This document shows positions 12,201-19,252 of a DNA stretch of 44,112 nucleotides, in pieces (position 1 is the first letter of the stretch; the number at the start of each line of letters is the position of its first letter). This DNA comes from Gammaproteobacteria bacterium (GTDB lineage Bacteria; Pseudomonadota; Gammaproteobacteria; Steroidobacterales; Steroidobacteraceae): assembly GCA_028293725.1 (NCBI GenBank), contig JAQGOE010000373.1:1-44112 (forward strand), given 5' to 3'. The translations under genes and the position numbers were made by a program. The notes under the pieces were generated by a model. That model searched no databases, was not told the origin of the DNA, and worked only from the letters and a program-made list of their open reading frames with translations.

Positions 12201-12797
12201 GTCGCGCACGTCCTGCAGGCGCTCGAGATTCTCGCGAGTCTCGTGGATGCGGCTCTCGGTCTCCTTACGGCGCTCCTTATAACGGGAGATTCCGGCAGCC
12301 TCCTCGATGAAGGCGCGCATGTCGTCGGACTTCGCCTCGATTACACGGGAGATCATGCCCTGCTCGATGATCGCGTAGCTGCGCGAGCCGAGGCCGGTGC
12401 CGAGAAAGAGGTTCGTGATGTCCTTGCGGCGGCAGCGGGCGGAGTTGATGAAATAGCCCGATGAGCCGTCGCGCGAGACCTGGCGCTTGAGGGAGATCTC
12501 GTTGTAGTTCGCGTAGACGCCGCCGATCTTGCCATCGGAGTTGTCGAACACGAGCTCCACGGAGGCCGTACCCACCGGCTTGCGCGCGGAGGATCCGTTG
12601 AACACGACATCCGCCATGTTCTCGCCGCGAAGGTGCTTCGCCGAAAGCTCGCCCATGACCCAACGCACAGCGTCGATGACGTTTGACTTGCCGCAACCGT
12701 TCGGCCCCACGACGCCGGTGAGATTGCTGGGGAAGCTGACTTGGGTGGGATCGACGAAGGACTTGAAGCCGGCGAGCTTGATCTTGGTCAACCGCAT
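9240..12797 (-). CDS. smc: Chromosome segregation protein SMC
   Basis: ATPase of the bacterial condensin; partner of ScpA and ScpB, which are also in this window. 1185 residues. Walker A is GPNGCGKS (31-38). Two long coiled-coil arms rich in Glu/Ala/Arg/Leu flank a hinge around 515-660 (for example SGWERAVETALGDYLEAVCV). The C-terminal head carries the ABC signature LLSGGEKALTAVAL and Walker B PFCLLDEVDAPLDE. The ATG at 12797 gives the usual MRLTKIKLAGFKSF N-terminus. It is transcribed toward zipA and ligA, and divergently from queF. Confidence 0.97.
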   Translation of the reverse strand: MRLTKIKLAGFKSFVDPTQVSFPSNLTGVVGPNGCGKSNVIDAVRWVMGELSAKHLRGENMADVVFNGSSARKPVGTASVELVFDNSDGKIGGVYANYNEISLKRQVSRDGSSGYFINSARCRRKDITNLFLGTGLGSRSYAIIEQGMISRVIEAKSDDMRAFIEEAAGISRYKERRKETESRIHETRENLERLQDVRDEIEKQIRHLQRQAATARRYQAFKETERRLTAELLALRLRDLDGGAEVHDSAMRERDLAMQAALADQRAAEAAIEKQRAFHNDQSERVAAVQGRYYEVGADISRMEQTIQHSRELRDRQRTDLAQARSTIADLAAHIERDERQLETVREEIARLEPEVEGVQHAETAAAEALEAAEQALQDWQQRWEQFNRSLGSADQTTQVERARIEQLENQLRRLTAQADRLALERDALSAQESNDQLAALSEQEFVARAASEELSKALSVAVEQVQSLRTEQFAAEKRLETARGEREKARAELTSLEAVQKAALTDNAGGAAEWLSGKGLTHQPRVAQTLEVESGWERAVETALGDYLEAVCVDDLDGLAESLAGLSKGRIALVHATGSSDAAGTEAGAGVEGTLSDAGRGSSATALATKVKGPSAVTGQLFAVLAAESLADALQMRPSLVAGQSVITRGGEWVGRHWLRVSRGADHHAGVIEREHRLKTLRATVTVVEERVHEVEASLAAARESLARAESDRDHAQSGIQAAHRKHAELRSQLEATRARAQESTLRRERLEEEAADVAQEKGVTQEALARAGAELDRGLLMLGELDSRRHDLENEREDRRDAVANARSRAQAAQMGARDLLIKIESRRSTQSSVSVSLSRMVEQREQLVRRREELEQELAGSDEPILQLEARLHDALERRLEVESDLSVARRALEDADLELRGLDEKRVAAEQLVNAAREAMETAKLAAQETRVRREAIAEQFAQTQFELAEVQQNLTADASVVNWEQSLVQVRGDIEKLGQVNLAAIDELKEQTERKEYLDRQFADLTSALDTLEQAMQRIDKETRTRFEETFEKINAGLKEKFPRLFGGGHAYLELVGEDILGAGVAIMARPPGKKNSTIHLLSGGEKALTAVALVFSIFDLNPAPFCLLDEVDAPLDEHNVGRFCDIVREMSSQVQFIFITHNKTTMELASQLLGVTMHEPGVSRLVAVDVDEALRLAAV

Positions 12798-12876
12798 CTT
12801 GGAGGGTCATCCGACTCGTAAGAAATAATGACGTAGTATAGGGCCCTTCGAGACACTGCGCGTAGCGCATGAGCAT
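12798..12876. promoter_or_regulatory. Divergent intergenic region smc/queF
   Basis: A 79-base gap between two divergent starts must hold both promoters. It contains an AT-richer stretch near 12825-12840 (AATAATGACGTAGTATAGGG) but I cannot assign -35/-10 pairs with confidence. No riboswitch-like structure for preQ1 is evident in front of queF. Confidence 0.35.
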
Positions 12877-13266
12877 ATGCCTTCGACACCGACTACCGAG
12901 CTAGAGACCTTTCCGAATCCGTCGCCCGAGCGCGACTACACCATCCGGATGCAGATTCCGGAATTCACCTGCCTGTGCCCGAAAACCGGCCAGCCAGATT
13001 TTGCGACTCTCGAGCTCGAGTATGTCGCCGACCGGTCGTGCGTGGAGCTGAAATCCCTGAAGACCTATATCTGGTCTTTCCGCGACAGGGGGACCTTCCA
13101 CGAGGCGGTGACGAACGAGATTGCGGATCACCTCGCAACGGCCACTTCCCCGCGCTTCCTGCGGCTGACCGCCCGCTTCAACGTCCGGGGCGGTATCTAC
13201 ACGACGGTCGTCGTGGAGCGGCGCAAAGCCGGCTGGCAGGCCGCCCCCGCCGTCACATTACCTTAA
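12877..13266 (+). CDS. queF: NADPH-dependent 7-cyano-7-deazaguanine reductase (short, unimodular type)
   Basis: Reduces preQ0 to preQ1 in queuosine biosynthesis. 129 residues, the short T-fold form like that of Bacillus rather than the two-module E. coli form. The motif [11 protein letters not shown] contains the thioimide-forming Cys34 and the acid Asp41. The following [22 protein letters not shown] includes the conserved Glu of ExKSLK and the His-Glu pair at 75-76 that binds substrate. The start ATG follows a short leader after the divergent smc gene. The 3' end lies about 36 bases before the dksA -35 region. Confidence 0.93.
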   Translation: MPSTPTTELETFPNPSPERDYTIRMQIPEFTCLCPKTGQPDFATLELEYVADRSCVELKSLKTYIWSFRDRGTFHEAVTNEIADHLATATSPRFLRLTARFNVRGGIYTTVVVERRKAGWQAAPAVTLP

Positions 13267-13302
13267 CGCGGGCTTAACTCGCCATTGTCCGGCTCACGGC
13301 GC

Positions 13303-13330
13303 TGTACACAACCGAGGGCGCTTGTATAAT
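13303..13330 (+). promoter_or_regulatory. Sigma-70 promoter of dksA
   Basis: A perfect -10 TATAAT (13325-13330) is 16 bases after a -35-like TGTACA (13303-13308; four of six consensus bases). The bases immediately after -10 (CGCCCGTCC) make a GC-rich discriminator, the feature of promoters inhibited by ppGpp/DksA, which would fit negative autoregulation of dksA. The position also argues against the upstream in-frame start at 13322, since that would sit inside the promoter. Confidence 0.72.
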
Positions 13331-13372
13331 CGCCCGTCCTTCATTAGGCCCATGCTTTCTGAGGAGCGATCG

Positions 13373-14164
13373 ATGCCGGCCAAGAAACCCGCGCCTAAAG
13401 CCGCGAAGGGTAAAACGGCGGCAAGCCGGCCAGCGGCGGTGAAAAAGACCGCAGTGGCCCGCAAGCTGCCTGCCGAGCGAGTCAACGCCACGGCGGCACA
13501 CGTACGCAAACCCGCGCCAGCGCCTCTCAAGGTGGCGGCGCACCCACTTTCCATGACTACGGAAGAAACCATAGAGATGCGCAAGGCTGGACCCGCCGCC
13601 CCTGAGGTGGCACCGAAAGAGTCGCCCAGCGCTCCTAGCGAAATTCTGGCACCCACGCGCCCGGGCTTGTCCCAGACGCTGAGTGCTGCCGACAACGACG
13701 AAAGCGACAGCGTCGAGCCTGGAAGCCTGCTAGCAGGCCCACGCAACGTTCAGCCGTACATCGTCAAACGCGGCGAACAGTACATGAGCAAGGAGCAGAC
13801 GGAGCACTTTCGCGAGATTCTCCATAGCTGGAAAAACGACCTCATGGTTGAGGTCGACCGGACCGTCACTCACATGAAGGACGAGGCCGCGAATTTTCCA
13901 GATCCCAACGACCGCGCCACCCAGGAGGAGGAATTCAGCCTCGAGCTGCGGACCCGCGATCGGGAGCGCAAATTGATCCGCAAGATCGACGAAGCGCTCA
14001 AGCGGCTCGACGACGGCTCCTACGGCTACTGCCTGGAGACGGGCGAAGAGATCGGGATCAAGCGCCTCGAAGCACGTCCCGTGGCCACCCTGAGCATCGA
14101 AGCGCAGGAGCGTCGCGAGCGTCGCGAACGGCAGTACGGCGACCGCGACGACCGGTACCGATAA
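13373..14164 (+). CDS. dksA: RNA polymerase-binding transcription factor DksA, N-terminally extended, single-Cys form
   Basis: Binds the RNA polymerase secondary channel and acts with ppGpp in the stringent response. 263 residues from the ATG at 13373, which has GAGGAG at 13361-13366. The first 125 residues are a Lys/Ala/Pro-rich, histone H1-like extension; the DksA core follows (YMSKEQTEHFREILHSWKND). The coiled-coil tip carries DPNDRA, the Asp-x-x-Asp-x-Ala motif needed for activity. The zinc-finger region reads GYCLETGEEIGIKRLEARP then LSIEAQ: only the first of the four usual cysteines remains, the others being Thr, Ser and Ala. This resembles Zn-independent DksA variants such as the pseudomonad DksA2 class. 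It is followed by gluQ, a common pairing. Confidence 0.93.
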   Translation: MPAKKPAPKAAKGKTAASRPAAVKKTAVARKLPAERVNATAAHVRKPAPAPLKVAAHPLSMTTEETIEMRKAGPAAPEVAPKESPSAPSEILAPTRPGLSQTLSAADNDESDSVEPGSLLAGPRNVQPYIVKRGEQYMSKEQTEHFREILHSWKNDLMVEVDRTVTHMKDEAANFPDPNDRATQEEEFSLELRTRDRERKLIRKIDEALKRLDDGSYGYCLETGEEIGIKRLEARPVATLSIEAQERRERRERQYGDRDDRYR

Positions 14165-14245
14165 ACCTGATCTCGGCACCGAGGCCGACCTCGGCGCCGG
14201 GTCGGGCGTCGGCCCAGCGTCCCCCAGCGCGGCGTACTGGTGTAC

Positions 14246-14273
14246 GCCGGCAAAAACCACGCTTTTTGCCGGC
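14246..14273 (+). repeat. Stem-loop with CCACGC loop between dksA and gluQ
   Basis: A perfect 11-bp inverted repeat (GCCGGCAAAAA 14246-14256; TTTTTGCCGGC 14263-14273) encloses the loop CCACGC. It ends 12 bases before the gluQ GTG start. The T-run is inside the stem, so it is not a classical terminator. The same loop, with A/T pairs next to it and the same strand relative to transcription, occurs right after nusA (23450-23477). It may affect gluQ translation or transcript processing. Confidence 0.7.
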
Positions 14274-14285
14274 CGCCAGATCGAA

Positions 14286-15218
14286 GTGCCGCGCCCGTCC
14301 GCCGAAAGCGCCGCAGGCGACTTTCGGCCAAATTACATAGGCCGCTTCGCGCCCTCGCCGACCGGCGCGCTGCACTTGGGATCCCTGGTTGCAGCGGTCG
14401 GCAGTTTCCTCGATGCGCGCCAAGCCGGCGGCCGCTGGCTGCTGCGCATGGAGGACCTCGATACCTCCCGCGTGATACCGGGCTGCGGCGACGAAATGCT
14501 GCGCACCCTGGAGGTTTTCGGACTCCACTGGGATGGTGAAGTTGAATTCCAGAGCCGCCGTACCCCGCTTTATGCCGAAGCGCTCGAATCGTTACGGGCT
14601 ATCGGCCGCACTTTTGAGTGCAGTTGCTCGCGGCGCGAGCTGGCCGACAACTCAGAAACCGGTTACCCCGGCACCTGCCGCGATGCGCCACCCCCCTGTG
14701 GTCCAACAGCAACACGATTCCGGGTCAATGACCCCGATGTTGTGTCATGGATGGATCGCATTCAGGGTGAATGTCGATTCGAGCTGGGAACATTTCGGGA
14801 TCCCGTTGTCAGGCGCCGTGATGGTGCGTTTGCCTACCAACTTGCCGTCGTAGTCGATGACGCCGCGCAAGGTGTTAGCGACGTCGTGCGCGGTGCCGAC
14901 CTGTTGCAGAGCACGGCCTGGCAGATCCACCTGCAACAGGCTCTGGCGCTGCCTACGCCGCGTTATGGGCACCTGCCGCTCATCATGGAGGATGAGCACG
15001 GAAAACTCAGTAAATCCAGGCGTTCGCTCGCCATAGACCCCGCCAGGGCCAGCGACCAACTCCATACGGCGCTCGGGTTGTTGAATCACCTGCCCCCCGC
15101 CGAGCTTCAGCAAGCCCCTCCCAACCTGCTCCTTGCCTGGGCAATCGCGAATTGGCGTCTAGACAGGTTCCAAAGTACACAAAAAGTTGTCGTTTCAAGA
15201 CCAATGTCGCACGTTTGA
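14286..15218 (+). CDS. gluQ: Glutamyl-Q tRNA(Asp) synthetase
   Basis: Attaches glutamate to queuosine at position 34 of tRNA-Asp; it is a truncated GluRS paralogue lacking the anticodon-binding domain. 310 residues. The HIGH-like motif GALHLGS is at 27-33 after the family start YIGRFAPSPTG. A zinc-binding CSC...Y...C cluster lies around residues 110-133, and the KMSKS-like motif is KLSKSRRS. The assigned start is GTG at 14286; no clear ribosome-binding site is seen there, and a strong stem-loop (14246-14273) lies just upstream. The location next to dksA and the presence of queF nearby (queuosine pathway) support the call. Confidence 0.92.
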   Translation: MPRPSAESAAGDFRPNYIGRFAPSPTGALHLGSLVAAVGSFLDARQAGGRWLLRMEDLDTSRVIPGCGDEMLRTLEVFGLHWDGEVEFQSRRTPLYAEALESLRAIGRTFECSCSRRELADNSETGYPGTCRDAPPPCGPTATRFRVNDPDVVSWMDRIQGECRFELGTFRDPVVRRRDGAFAYQLAVVVDDAAQGVSDVVRGADLLQSTAWQIHLQQALALPTPRYGHLPLIMEDEHGKLSKSRRSLAIDPARASDQLHTALGLLNHLPPAELQQAPPNLLLAWAIANWRLDRFQSTQKVVVSRPMSHV

Positions 15219-15330
15219 TTTGGGTTCGTCGCGACAATGTACTAATGTATACGAGACTAAAGTAGGTGAGCGAGCCGATCCTGACGCCCTGGGACCGGGA
15301 AGGTCCCGTTTAGACCATGAGGGCAGAGAG
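15219..15330 (+). promoter_or_regulatory. phaR upstream region with a small hairpin
   Basis: A 112-base leader between gluQ and phaR. A possible -35 TTGATT lies at 15215-15220, overlapping the gluQ stop, but no -10 at ideal spacing is convincing. A hairpin with stem GGGACC/GGTCCC (15291-15296, 15302-15307) sits about 25 bases upstream of the phaR start. Local composition is AT-richer than the flanking genes. Confidence 0.35.
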
Positions 15331-15858
15331 ATGAGCGAACTGCGGACGATCAAGAAATATCCGAATAGGCGGCTGTATGACACCGTGGAGAGCCGATACA
15401 TCACGTTGTCCGATATTCGGAGACTAGTCATCGAGCGCATTGATTTTGTAGTCATCGACAAAAAAAGCCAGGAGGACATTACCCGCTCGATCTTGTTACA
15501 GGTCATCGCCGAGCAGGAACATGGAGTTGAGCCACTGATGAGCAGGGACTTTCTCTCGCACATCATCCGTTCGTATGGCGGAGCCACTCAGGGAATGATT
15601 GGGAGTTACCTCGAGCAGAGTCTGAAGCTGTTCGCAGGCCAGCAACGCGACGCCCGGGATCGCACCAAGGGTGTCGGCGACGCTGAGCCGGCTCTTCCTC
15701 TCAACAATCTGGCGCAAAAGAACTACCAGCGCTGGCGGCAGGTTCAGGATGAGATCTACCGTACGCTCCTGAATGCAGGACGTAATGCCGGAACAAGAAG
15801 CGAGTTGGTCGAGGAAGAAAAGAACGGAGTGAGTTACTCCCACGCTGCGCACGAGTGA
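15331..15858 (+). CDS. phaR: Polyhydroxyalkanoate synthesis repressor PhaR
   Basis: DNA-binding repressor that senses polyhydroxyalkanoate granules and controls phasin genes. 175 residues. The N-terminal PHB/PHA accumulation regulator DNA-binding domain spans about 4-65 (TIKKYPNRRLYDTVESRYIT), followed by the granule-associated PHB_acc region (DFLSHIIRSYGG, EQSLKLF). The ATG at 15331 is preceded by a purine-rich GGGCAGAGAG; the frame stays open upstream but that part does not resemble the family. An AT-rich promoter region precedes it (15190-15260). No PHA synthase or phasin genes are in the window. Confidence 0.92.
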   Translation: MSELRTIKKYPNRRLYDTVESRYITLSDIRRLVIERIDFVVIDKKSQEDITRSILLQVIAEQEHGVEPLMSRDFLSHIIRSYGGATQGMIGSYLEQSLKLFAGQQRDARDRTKGVGDAEPALPLNNLAQKNYQRWRQVQDEIYRTLLNAGRNAGTRSELVEEEKNGVSYSHAAHE

Positions 15859-15887
15859 CCGGGGAAGTAAAAAAATAGCGCAGGAAT

Positions 15888-15914
15888 TACGGGGCTCACG
15901 TCACGAGCCCCGTA
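15888..15914. terminator. Hairpin between convergent phaR and pnp
   Basis: A perfect 10-bp stem, TACGGGGCTC (15888-15897) with GAGCCCCGTA (15905-15914), and a 7-base loop. It lies in the gap between convergent phaR and pnp. There is no T-run right after it on either strand; on the minus strand a TTTTTTT tract occurs about 12 bases further on. It probably contributes to ending transcription from one or both sides. Confidence 0.5.
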
Positions 15915-15933
15915 GATCCGGGAAAGATAAGGA

Positions 15934-15955
15934 CGAGCCGCCGCAAGGCGGCTCG
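15934..15955 (-). terminator. Terminator-like hairpin after pnp
   Basis: A perfect 9-bp stem, CGAGCCGCC (15934-15942) with GGCGGCTCG (15947-15955), and a four-base loop. Read on the minus strand it is followed by TCCTTATCTTTCC, a moderate pyrimidine/T-rich tract. It sits 8 bases beyond the pnp TGA (15966-15964). Confidence 0.6.
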
Positions 15956-15963
15956 GAAAGGTC

Positions 15964-16194
15964 TCAGGCTGCTGCGTCGACGTCGCGCATGGAGAGGCGG
16001 ATGCGCCCCTGACGGTCGACTTCGAGAACCTTCACGCGCACCACATCGCCTTCCTTGAGCTTGTCGCTGACTCGCTCGACGCGCTCGTTGGAAATCTGCG
16101 AGATGTGTACGAGTCCATCGCGTCCGGGAAGGATCGTCACGAAGGCACCGAAATCCATGAGGCGTGCGACCTTACCTTCGTAGATACGTCCGAC
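15964..16194 (-). pseudogene. pnp: Detached S1-domain reading frame of polynucleotide phosphorylase
   Basis: The frame directly continuing pnp after an in-frame TAA at 16197-16195. It encodes 76 residues beginning [20 protein letters not shown] and ending [13 protein letters not shown] before a TGA: a complete RNA-binding S1 domain. No frameshift or other stop is present, so a single base (GAA to TAA) would explain the break. An internal ATG at 16158 could start a 64-residue fragment, with an AGG-like site about ten bases upstream, but it would lack the first S1 beta strand. Confidence 0.85.
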
Positions 16195-18054
16195 TTAGAC
16201 GTCGGCGGTGATGAGCTCGATTCGGCGCAGTGCCTCACGACCCGCGGCACCGCTGACGGAGGCGATCTTCACCGTGCCGTCGTTCTCGATGTCGATCGTC
16301 GTGCCGGTTTCCTCGGTGATCTGCCGGATCACCGCACCACCCTTGCCGATTACGTCGCGGATCTTCTCCGGATCGATCTTCAGCGTGATGATCGAAGGTG
16401 CCCACTCGGACATCTTCTCGCGCGGCTCGCGGATGACCTTGTTCATCTCGGCGAGAATGTGCAGGCGGCCTTCGCGCGCCTGATCGAGCGCCACACGCAT
16501 GATCTCGGGCGTCACGCCTTCGACCTTGATGTCCATCTGCAGCGCCGTCACGCCATCCTTCGTGCCCGCGACCTTGAAATCCATGTCGCCGAGGTGGTCC
16601 TCGTCACCGAGAATATCGGTCAGAACCTTGAAGCGGCTGCCTTCCAACACGAGGCCCATCGCCACACCGGCTACGGGAGCCTTCACCGGCACGCCCGCAT
16701 CCATCAGGGACAGTACGGTGCCGCACACGCTCGCCATGGAGCTGGAGCCGTTGGATTCGAGAATTTCCGAGACCACACGGATAACGTACGGGAACGTCTC
16801 CATGTCAGGCATCACAGCCTTTACGCCGCGGCGTGCGAGGTTGCCGTGGCCAATCTCGCGGCGCTTCGGCGAACCCATCATGCCCGTCTCATTCACAGAG
16901 AACGGCGGGAAGTTGTAGTGCAGCATGAACGGCTCGCGGCGTTCGCCCTCGAGGCCGTCGATGATCTGCGAGTCACGGCCGGTGCCGAGCGTCGTGACCA
17001 CCAGGGCCTGCGTCTCGCCGCGCGTAAACAGAGCGGAGCCGTGAGTTCTGGGCAGTACGCCCACTTTCACGGTGATCGGACGGACGGTCTTCGCATCGCG
17101 ACCGTCGATACGCGGCTCACCATTCAACACGCGCTGGCGCACGATGTTGCTTTCGAGCTTGTGCAGTACGGTGTCGACCTGGTCCTCGTTCCACTTCGGG
17201 GACTCGCCGCCCGTGAGAGTCGTGGTCGTCTGCTCTTTGATCTCTTTTACCCGGGACTGACGCTGCAACTTCTCGGTGATCGTATATGCCTGGCCCAGGG
17301 CGGCATGCGCGTGCAGCGCAACAGCGCTGACGAGATCCGGATCATCGGCAGTCGGCTGCCAGGTCCAGCGCGGCTTACCCGCTTCAGCAACGATTTCCTT
17401 GATGACCTTGATGGCAATCTGCATCTGCTCGTGGCCGAAGACCACTGAGCCCAACATGACTTCTTCCGACAGGCCTTTGGCCTCGGACTCGACCATCAAC
17501 ACCGCGTTCTCGGTGCCGGCGACGACCAGGTGCAAGTCAGAGGTCGTCAGATCTTTGTTCGTCGGATTCAACAGGTACTTGCCGTCCTTCCAGCCGACGC
17601 GGGCGGCGCCGATGGGACCGTTGAACGGTAAACCCGAAATCGCGAGTGCGGCGGACGCGCCTAACAGCGACGGAATGTCCGGATCGATCTCGGGATCGAC
17701 GGACAGCACGGTGGCGACCACCTGCACGTCGTTGTAGAAGCCATCTGGAAATAAGGGGCGGATCGGCCGGTCGATGAGACGCGACGTGAGCGTCTCCTTC
17801 TCGGTGGGCCGGCCTTCACGCTTGAAGAACCCGCCGGGGATACGACCCGCGGCATAGTGCTTCTCGACGTAATTCACGGTGAGCGGGAAGAAATCCCGTC
17901 CCGGAGTGGCGGTCGATTTCGCGACCGCGGTAACGAGTACCACGGTATCGCCCATGGAGACGCGTACGGCACCACCGGCCTGGCGGGCCATTTCGCCCGT
18001 CTGGATGGTGACCGTGTTGGAACCGTATGGAAAAGACTTGCTGACGACGCTCAA
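16195..18054 (-). CDS. pnp: Polyribonucleotide nucleotidyltransferase, truncated before the S1 domain
   Basis: PNPase degrades RNA 3' to 5' by phosphorolysis and is a degradosome component. The frame gives 619 residues against about 700 for the family. Present are the first RNase PH domain (from [20 protein letters not shown]), the helical linker, the second RNase PH domain ([20 protein letters not shown]) and the KH domain with [18 protein letters not shown]. The protein stops at LITADV where the family continues with Glu and then the S1 domain. The start chosen is a TTG at 18054 with GAGGAA six bases upstream; a GTG at 18093 overlaps the terminator. It follows rpsO, as in E. coli, where S1 and KH give RNA affinity and autoregulation. 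Confidence 0.93.
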   Translation of the reverse strand: MSVVSKSFPYGSNTVTIQTGEMARQAGGAVRVSMGDTVVLVTAVAKSTATPGRDFFPLTVNYVEKHYAAGRIPGGFFKREGRPTEKETLTSRLIDRPIRPLFPDGFYNDVQVVATVLSVDPEIDPDIPSLLGASAALAISGLPFNGPIGAARVGWKDGKYLLNPTNKDLTTSDLHLVVAGTENAVLMVESEAKGLSEEVMLGSVVFGHEQMQIAIKVIKEIVAEAGKPRWTWQPTADDPDLVSAVALHAHAALGQAYTITEKLQRQSRVKEIKEQTTTTLTGGESPKWNEDQVDTVLHKLESNIVRQRVLNGEPRIDGRDAKTVRPITVKVGVLPRTHGSALFTRGETQALVVTTLGTGRDSQIIDGLEGERREPFMLHYNFPPFSVNETGMMGSPKRREIGHGNLARRGVKAVMPDMETFPYVIRVVSEILESNGSSSMASVCGTVLSLMDAGVPVKAPVAGVAMGLVLEGSRFKVLTDILGDEDHLGDMDFKVAGTKDGVTALQMDIKVEGVTPEIMRVALDQAREGRLHILAEMNKVIREPREKMSEWAPSIITLKIDPEKIRDVIGKGGAVIRQITEETGTTIDIENDGTVKIASVSGAAGREALRRIELITADV

Positions 18055-18084
18055 GCTGCATTCCTCGAGGTGGAAAACGGGGGG

Positions 18085-18123
18085 TAAAAACACAAGGGCC
18101 GCACGTTCGTGACGGCGGCCCTT
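18085..18123 (-). terminator. Terminator/attenuator between rpsO and pnp
   Basis: On the minus strand a 9-bp stem AAGGGCCGC/GCGGCCCTT (18123-18115 with 18102-18094) is followed by GTGTTTTTA. It starts five bases past the rpsO stop. In E. coli an intrinsic terminator and an RNase III site occupy the same position, with read-through feeding pnp, so a partial terminator is the likely role here. Confidence 0.85.
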
Positions 18124-18128
18124 AGTTT

Positions 18129-18398
18129 TTAGCGGCGGAGTCCCAGGCGCTCGACAAGCTCCTGGTACTTCTGCGGTGAGGTGGATTTCAAGTAATCGAG
18201 GAGCTTGCGCCGTTGGTTCACGAGCTTCACCAGCCCACGACGCGACGAGTGATCGCTCTTGTGTGCTGCGAAATGCCCGCCGAGACCATTAATCCGCTCG
18301 GAGAGAAGCGCTACTTGTACTTCGGGAGAACCGGTGTCGGCCGGCCCGCGGCGGTATTGCGCGAGGATGCCGCCCTTTTTCTCGCTGGTTAAAGCCAT
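18129..18398 (-). CDS. rpsO: 30S ribosomal protein S15
   Basis: Primary 16S rRNA-binding protein of the small-subunit platform. 89 residues, the exact family length: [38 protein letters not shown], then [20 protein letters not shown] and a C-terminal LGLRR. The open frame continues far upstream, but only the ATG at 18398 gives the family N-terminus. A GGA lies about 11 bases upstream. It is followed by an intrinsic terminator and pnp, the classical arrangement. Confidence 0.97.
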   Translation of the reverse strand: MALTSEKKGGILAQYRRGPADTGSPEVQVALLSERINGLGGHFAAHKSDHSSRRGLVKLVNQRRKLLDYLKSTSPQKYQELVERLGLRR

Positions 18399-18445
18399 TG
18401 CCAGATGATCCTGCTTATGTATCAAACCCTTTTTGGAAGCCGCCA

Positions 18446-18475
18446 ATTGTACCCGTCCAGCAGCCCTTGCCACAA
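18446..18475 (-). promoter_or_regulatory. Probable rpsO promoter
   Basis: On the minus strand TTGTGG (18475-18470) is followed after 18 bases by TACAAT (18451-18446). The TACAAT lies about 48 bases upstream of the rpsO ATG. The -10 is one base from consensus, the -35 retains TTG. This promoter would let rpsO-pnp be transcribed apart from the rimP-truB unit. Confidence 0.55.
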
Positions 18476-18591
18476 GTTTGCAACGTAGTTTTGCGTGGGG
18501 AACCGCGATCGCGACCGGGTTACGCCCTTGAGCCCCGATTGCCAAGGTAAAGTGAGCCCGGTGCCATACTGGGCACTTCGAGGAAGGAACG

Positions 18592-18921
18592 ATGACCAAG
18601 CCGCTCGTCTGGGCCGTTGTGCTGCTGGCGTTGCTGACCGGATGTGCCGTCGGCCCTTTTCCCCAGCGGAACAAGACCGTGAATACGGCTCTCGCCGGCG
18701 CTTGCCTCGCGGTACAGCTCGCCCCATGCACCATCGCGGCCTCCGCGGATGACAAGACGAGCGCGAATGAAGCCCACGCGGCCTCCGTGAGAGCCGCTGC
18801 GCAGCAGAAAGCAGATGCGGCCAGCAAGGACGCCGCGCAACGTTCCTCGTGCCTGACGGAAACCGGTCCGCGATTGCCCGTGCAGCCAAGCCAGTGCTCG
18901 GCGTATGCGCAGACCGAGTGA
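18592..18921 (+). CDS. Small putative lipoprotein (first of a paralogous pair)
   Basis: 109 residues, function unknown. The N-terminal signal peptide [18 protein letters not shown] ends in a lipobox with Cys18. The middle (about 50-85) is Ala/Lys/Ser/Asp-rich and probably helical ([19 protein letters not shown]). The C-terminus, [22 protein letters not shown], carries two cysteines spaced like those of the next gene product, suggesting a disulfide and common descent. A strong AGGAAGG lies four bases before the ATG. It is on the strand opposite the flanking rpsO and truB. Confidence 0.8.
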   Translation: MTKPLVWAVVLLALLTGCAVGPFPQRNKTVNTALAGACLAVQLAPCTIAASADDKTSANEAHAASVRAAAQQKADAASKDAAQRSSCLTETGPRLPVQPSQCSAYAQTE

Positions 18922-19006
18922 GGGACGGCAGGGAGTACAATAGTCGTACGGAAATTGACCGCTCCCGCGGCAGATGCCGCCGCGGGGAGCCGCAGGAGTG
19001 AAGGGC

Positions 19007-19252
19007 ATGTTCAAATCTCTACTGACCGGCGCCTGTCTACTGGCCGTGCTCGCCGGGTGCGCTTCGGCGCCACAGAAGCATGCGGATACCACGGCTGCGA
19101 GCACGACGTGCCTCACCTCGGGCTCGCGAATCCCGCTTAGCCCAGGAGATTGCGCTGCGCTGGGGCAATCCTATTCCGGCGATGAGCTGCGCCAGACGGG
19201 TCAAGTCAACCCTGGTGCGGCCCTGCGAATGCTGGATCCTGTAGTCCACTGA
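19007..19252 (+). CDS. Small putative lipoprotein (second of a paralogous pair)
   Basis: 81 residues, function unknown. Signal peptide [18 protein letters not shown] ends in a lipobox (Cys18), followed by a short region and the motif [20 protein letters not shown], which aligns with the C-terminus of the upstream gene product (Cys, Leu-Thr, Gly-x-Arg, Pro-x-x-x..., Cys, Ala, Gln). The ATG at 19007 is eight bases after AGGAG (18994-18998), better than earlier in-frame starts. Its 3' end overlaps the convergent truB 3' end by 47 bases. A possible -10 TACAAT is at 18936-18941. Confidence 0.75.
   Translation: MFKSLLTGACLLAVLAGCASAPQKHADTTAASTTCLTSGSRIPLSPGDCAALGQSYSGDELRQTGQVNPGAALRMLDPVVH

Noticed and set aside
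11640..12464. Plus-strand open frame of 274 codons opposite smc
   Set aside because: Antisense to the SMC coiled-coil region; leucine/arginine-rich low-information product.
14246..14273. Classical intrinsic terminator for dksA
   Set aside because: The T-run is within the stem and followed by GCCGGC rather than ending the hairpin, so it does not fit the terminator form.
16195..16197. Recoding of the pnp stop as selenocysteine or pyrrolysine
   Set aside because: The codon is TAA, not TGA or TAG, and the family has Glu at this place, so a simple GAA to TAA change is the direct explanation.
16105..17448. 447-codon plus-strand open frame opposite pnp
   Set aside because: It mirrors a confidently identified gene; its product is His/Arg/Asp-rich with no domain, as expected for antisense frames in GC-rich DNA.
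18399..18827. Extension of the rpsO frame to 232 codons
   Set aside because: S15 is complete from the ATG at 18398; the extension overlaps the rpsO promoter and the lipoprotein gene on the other strand.
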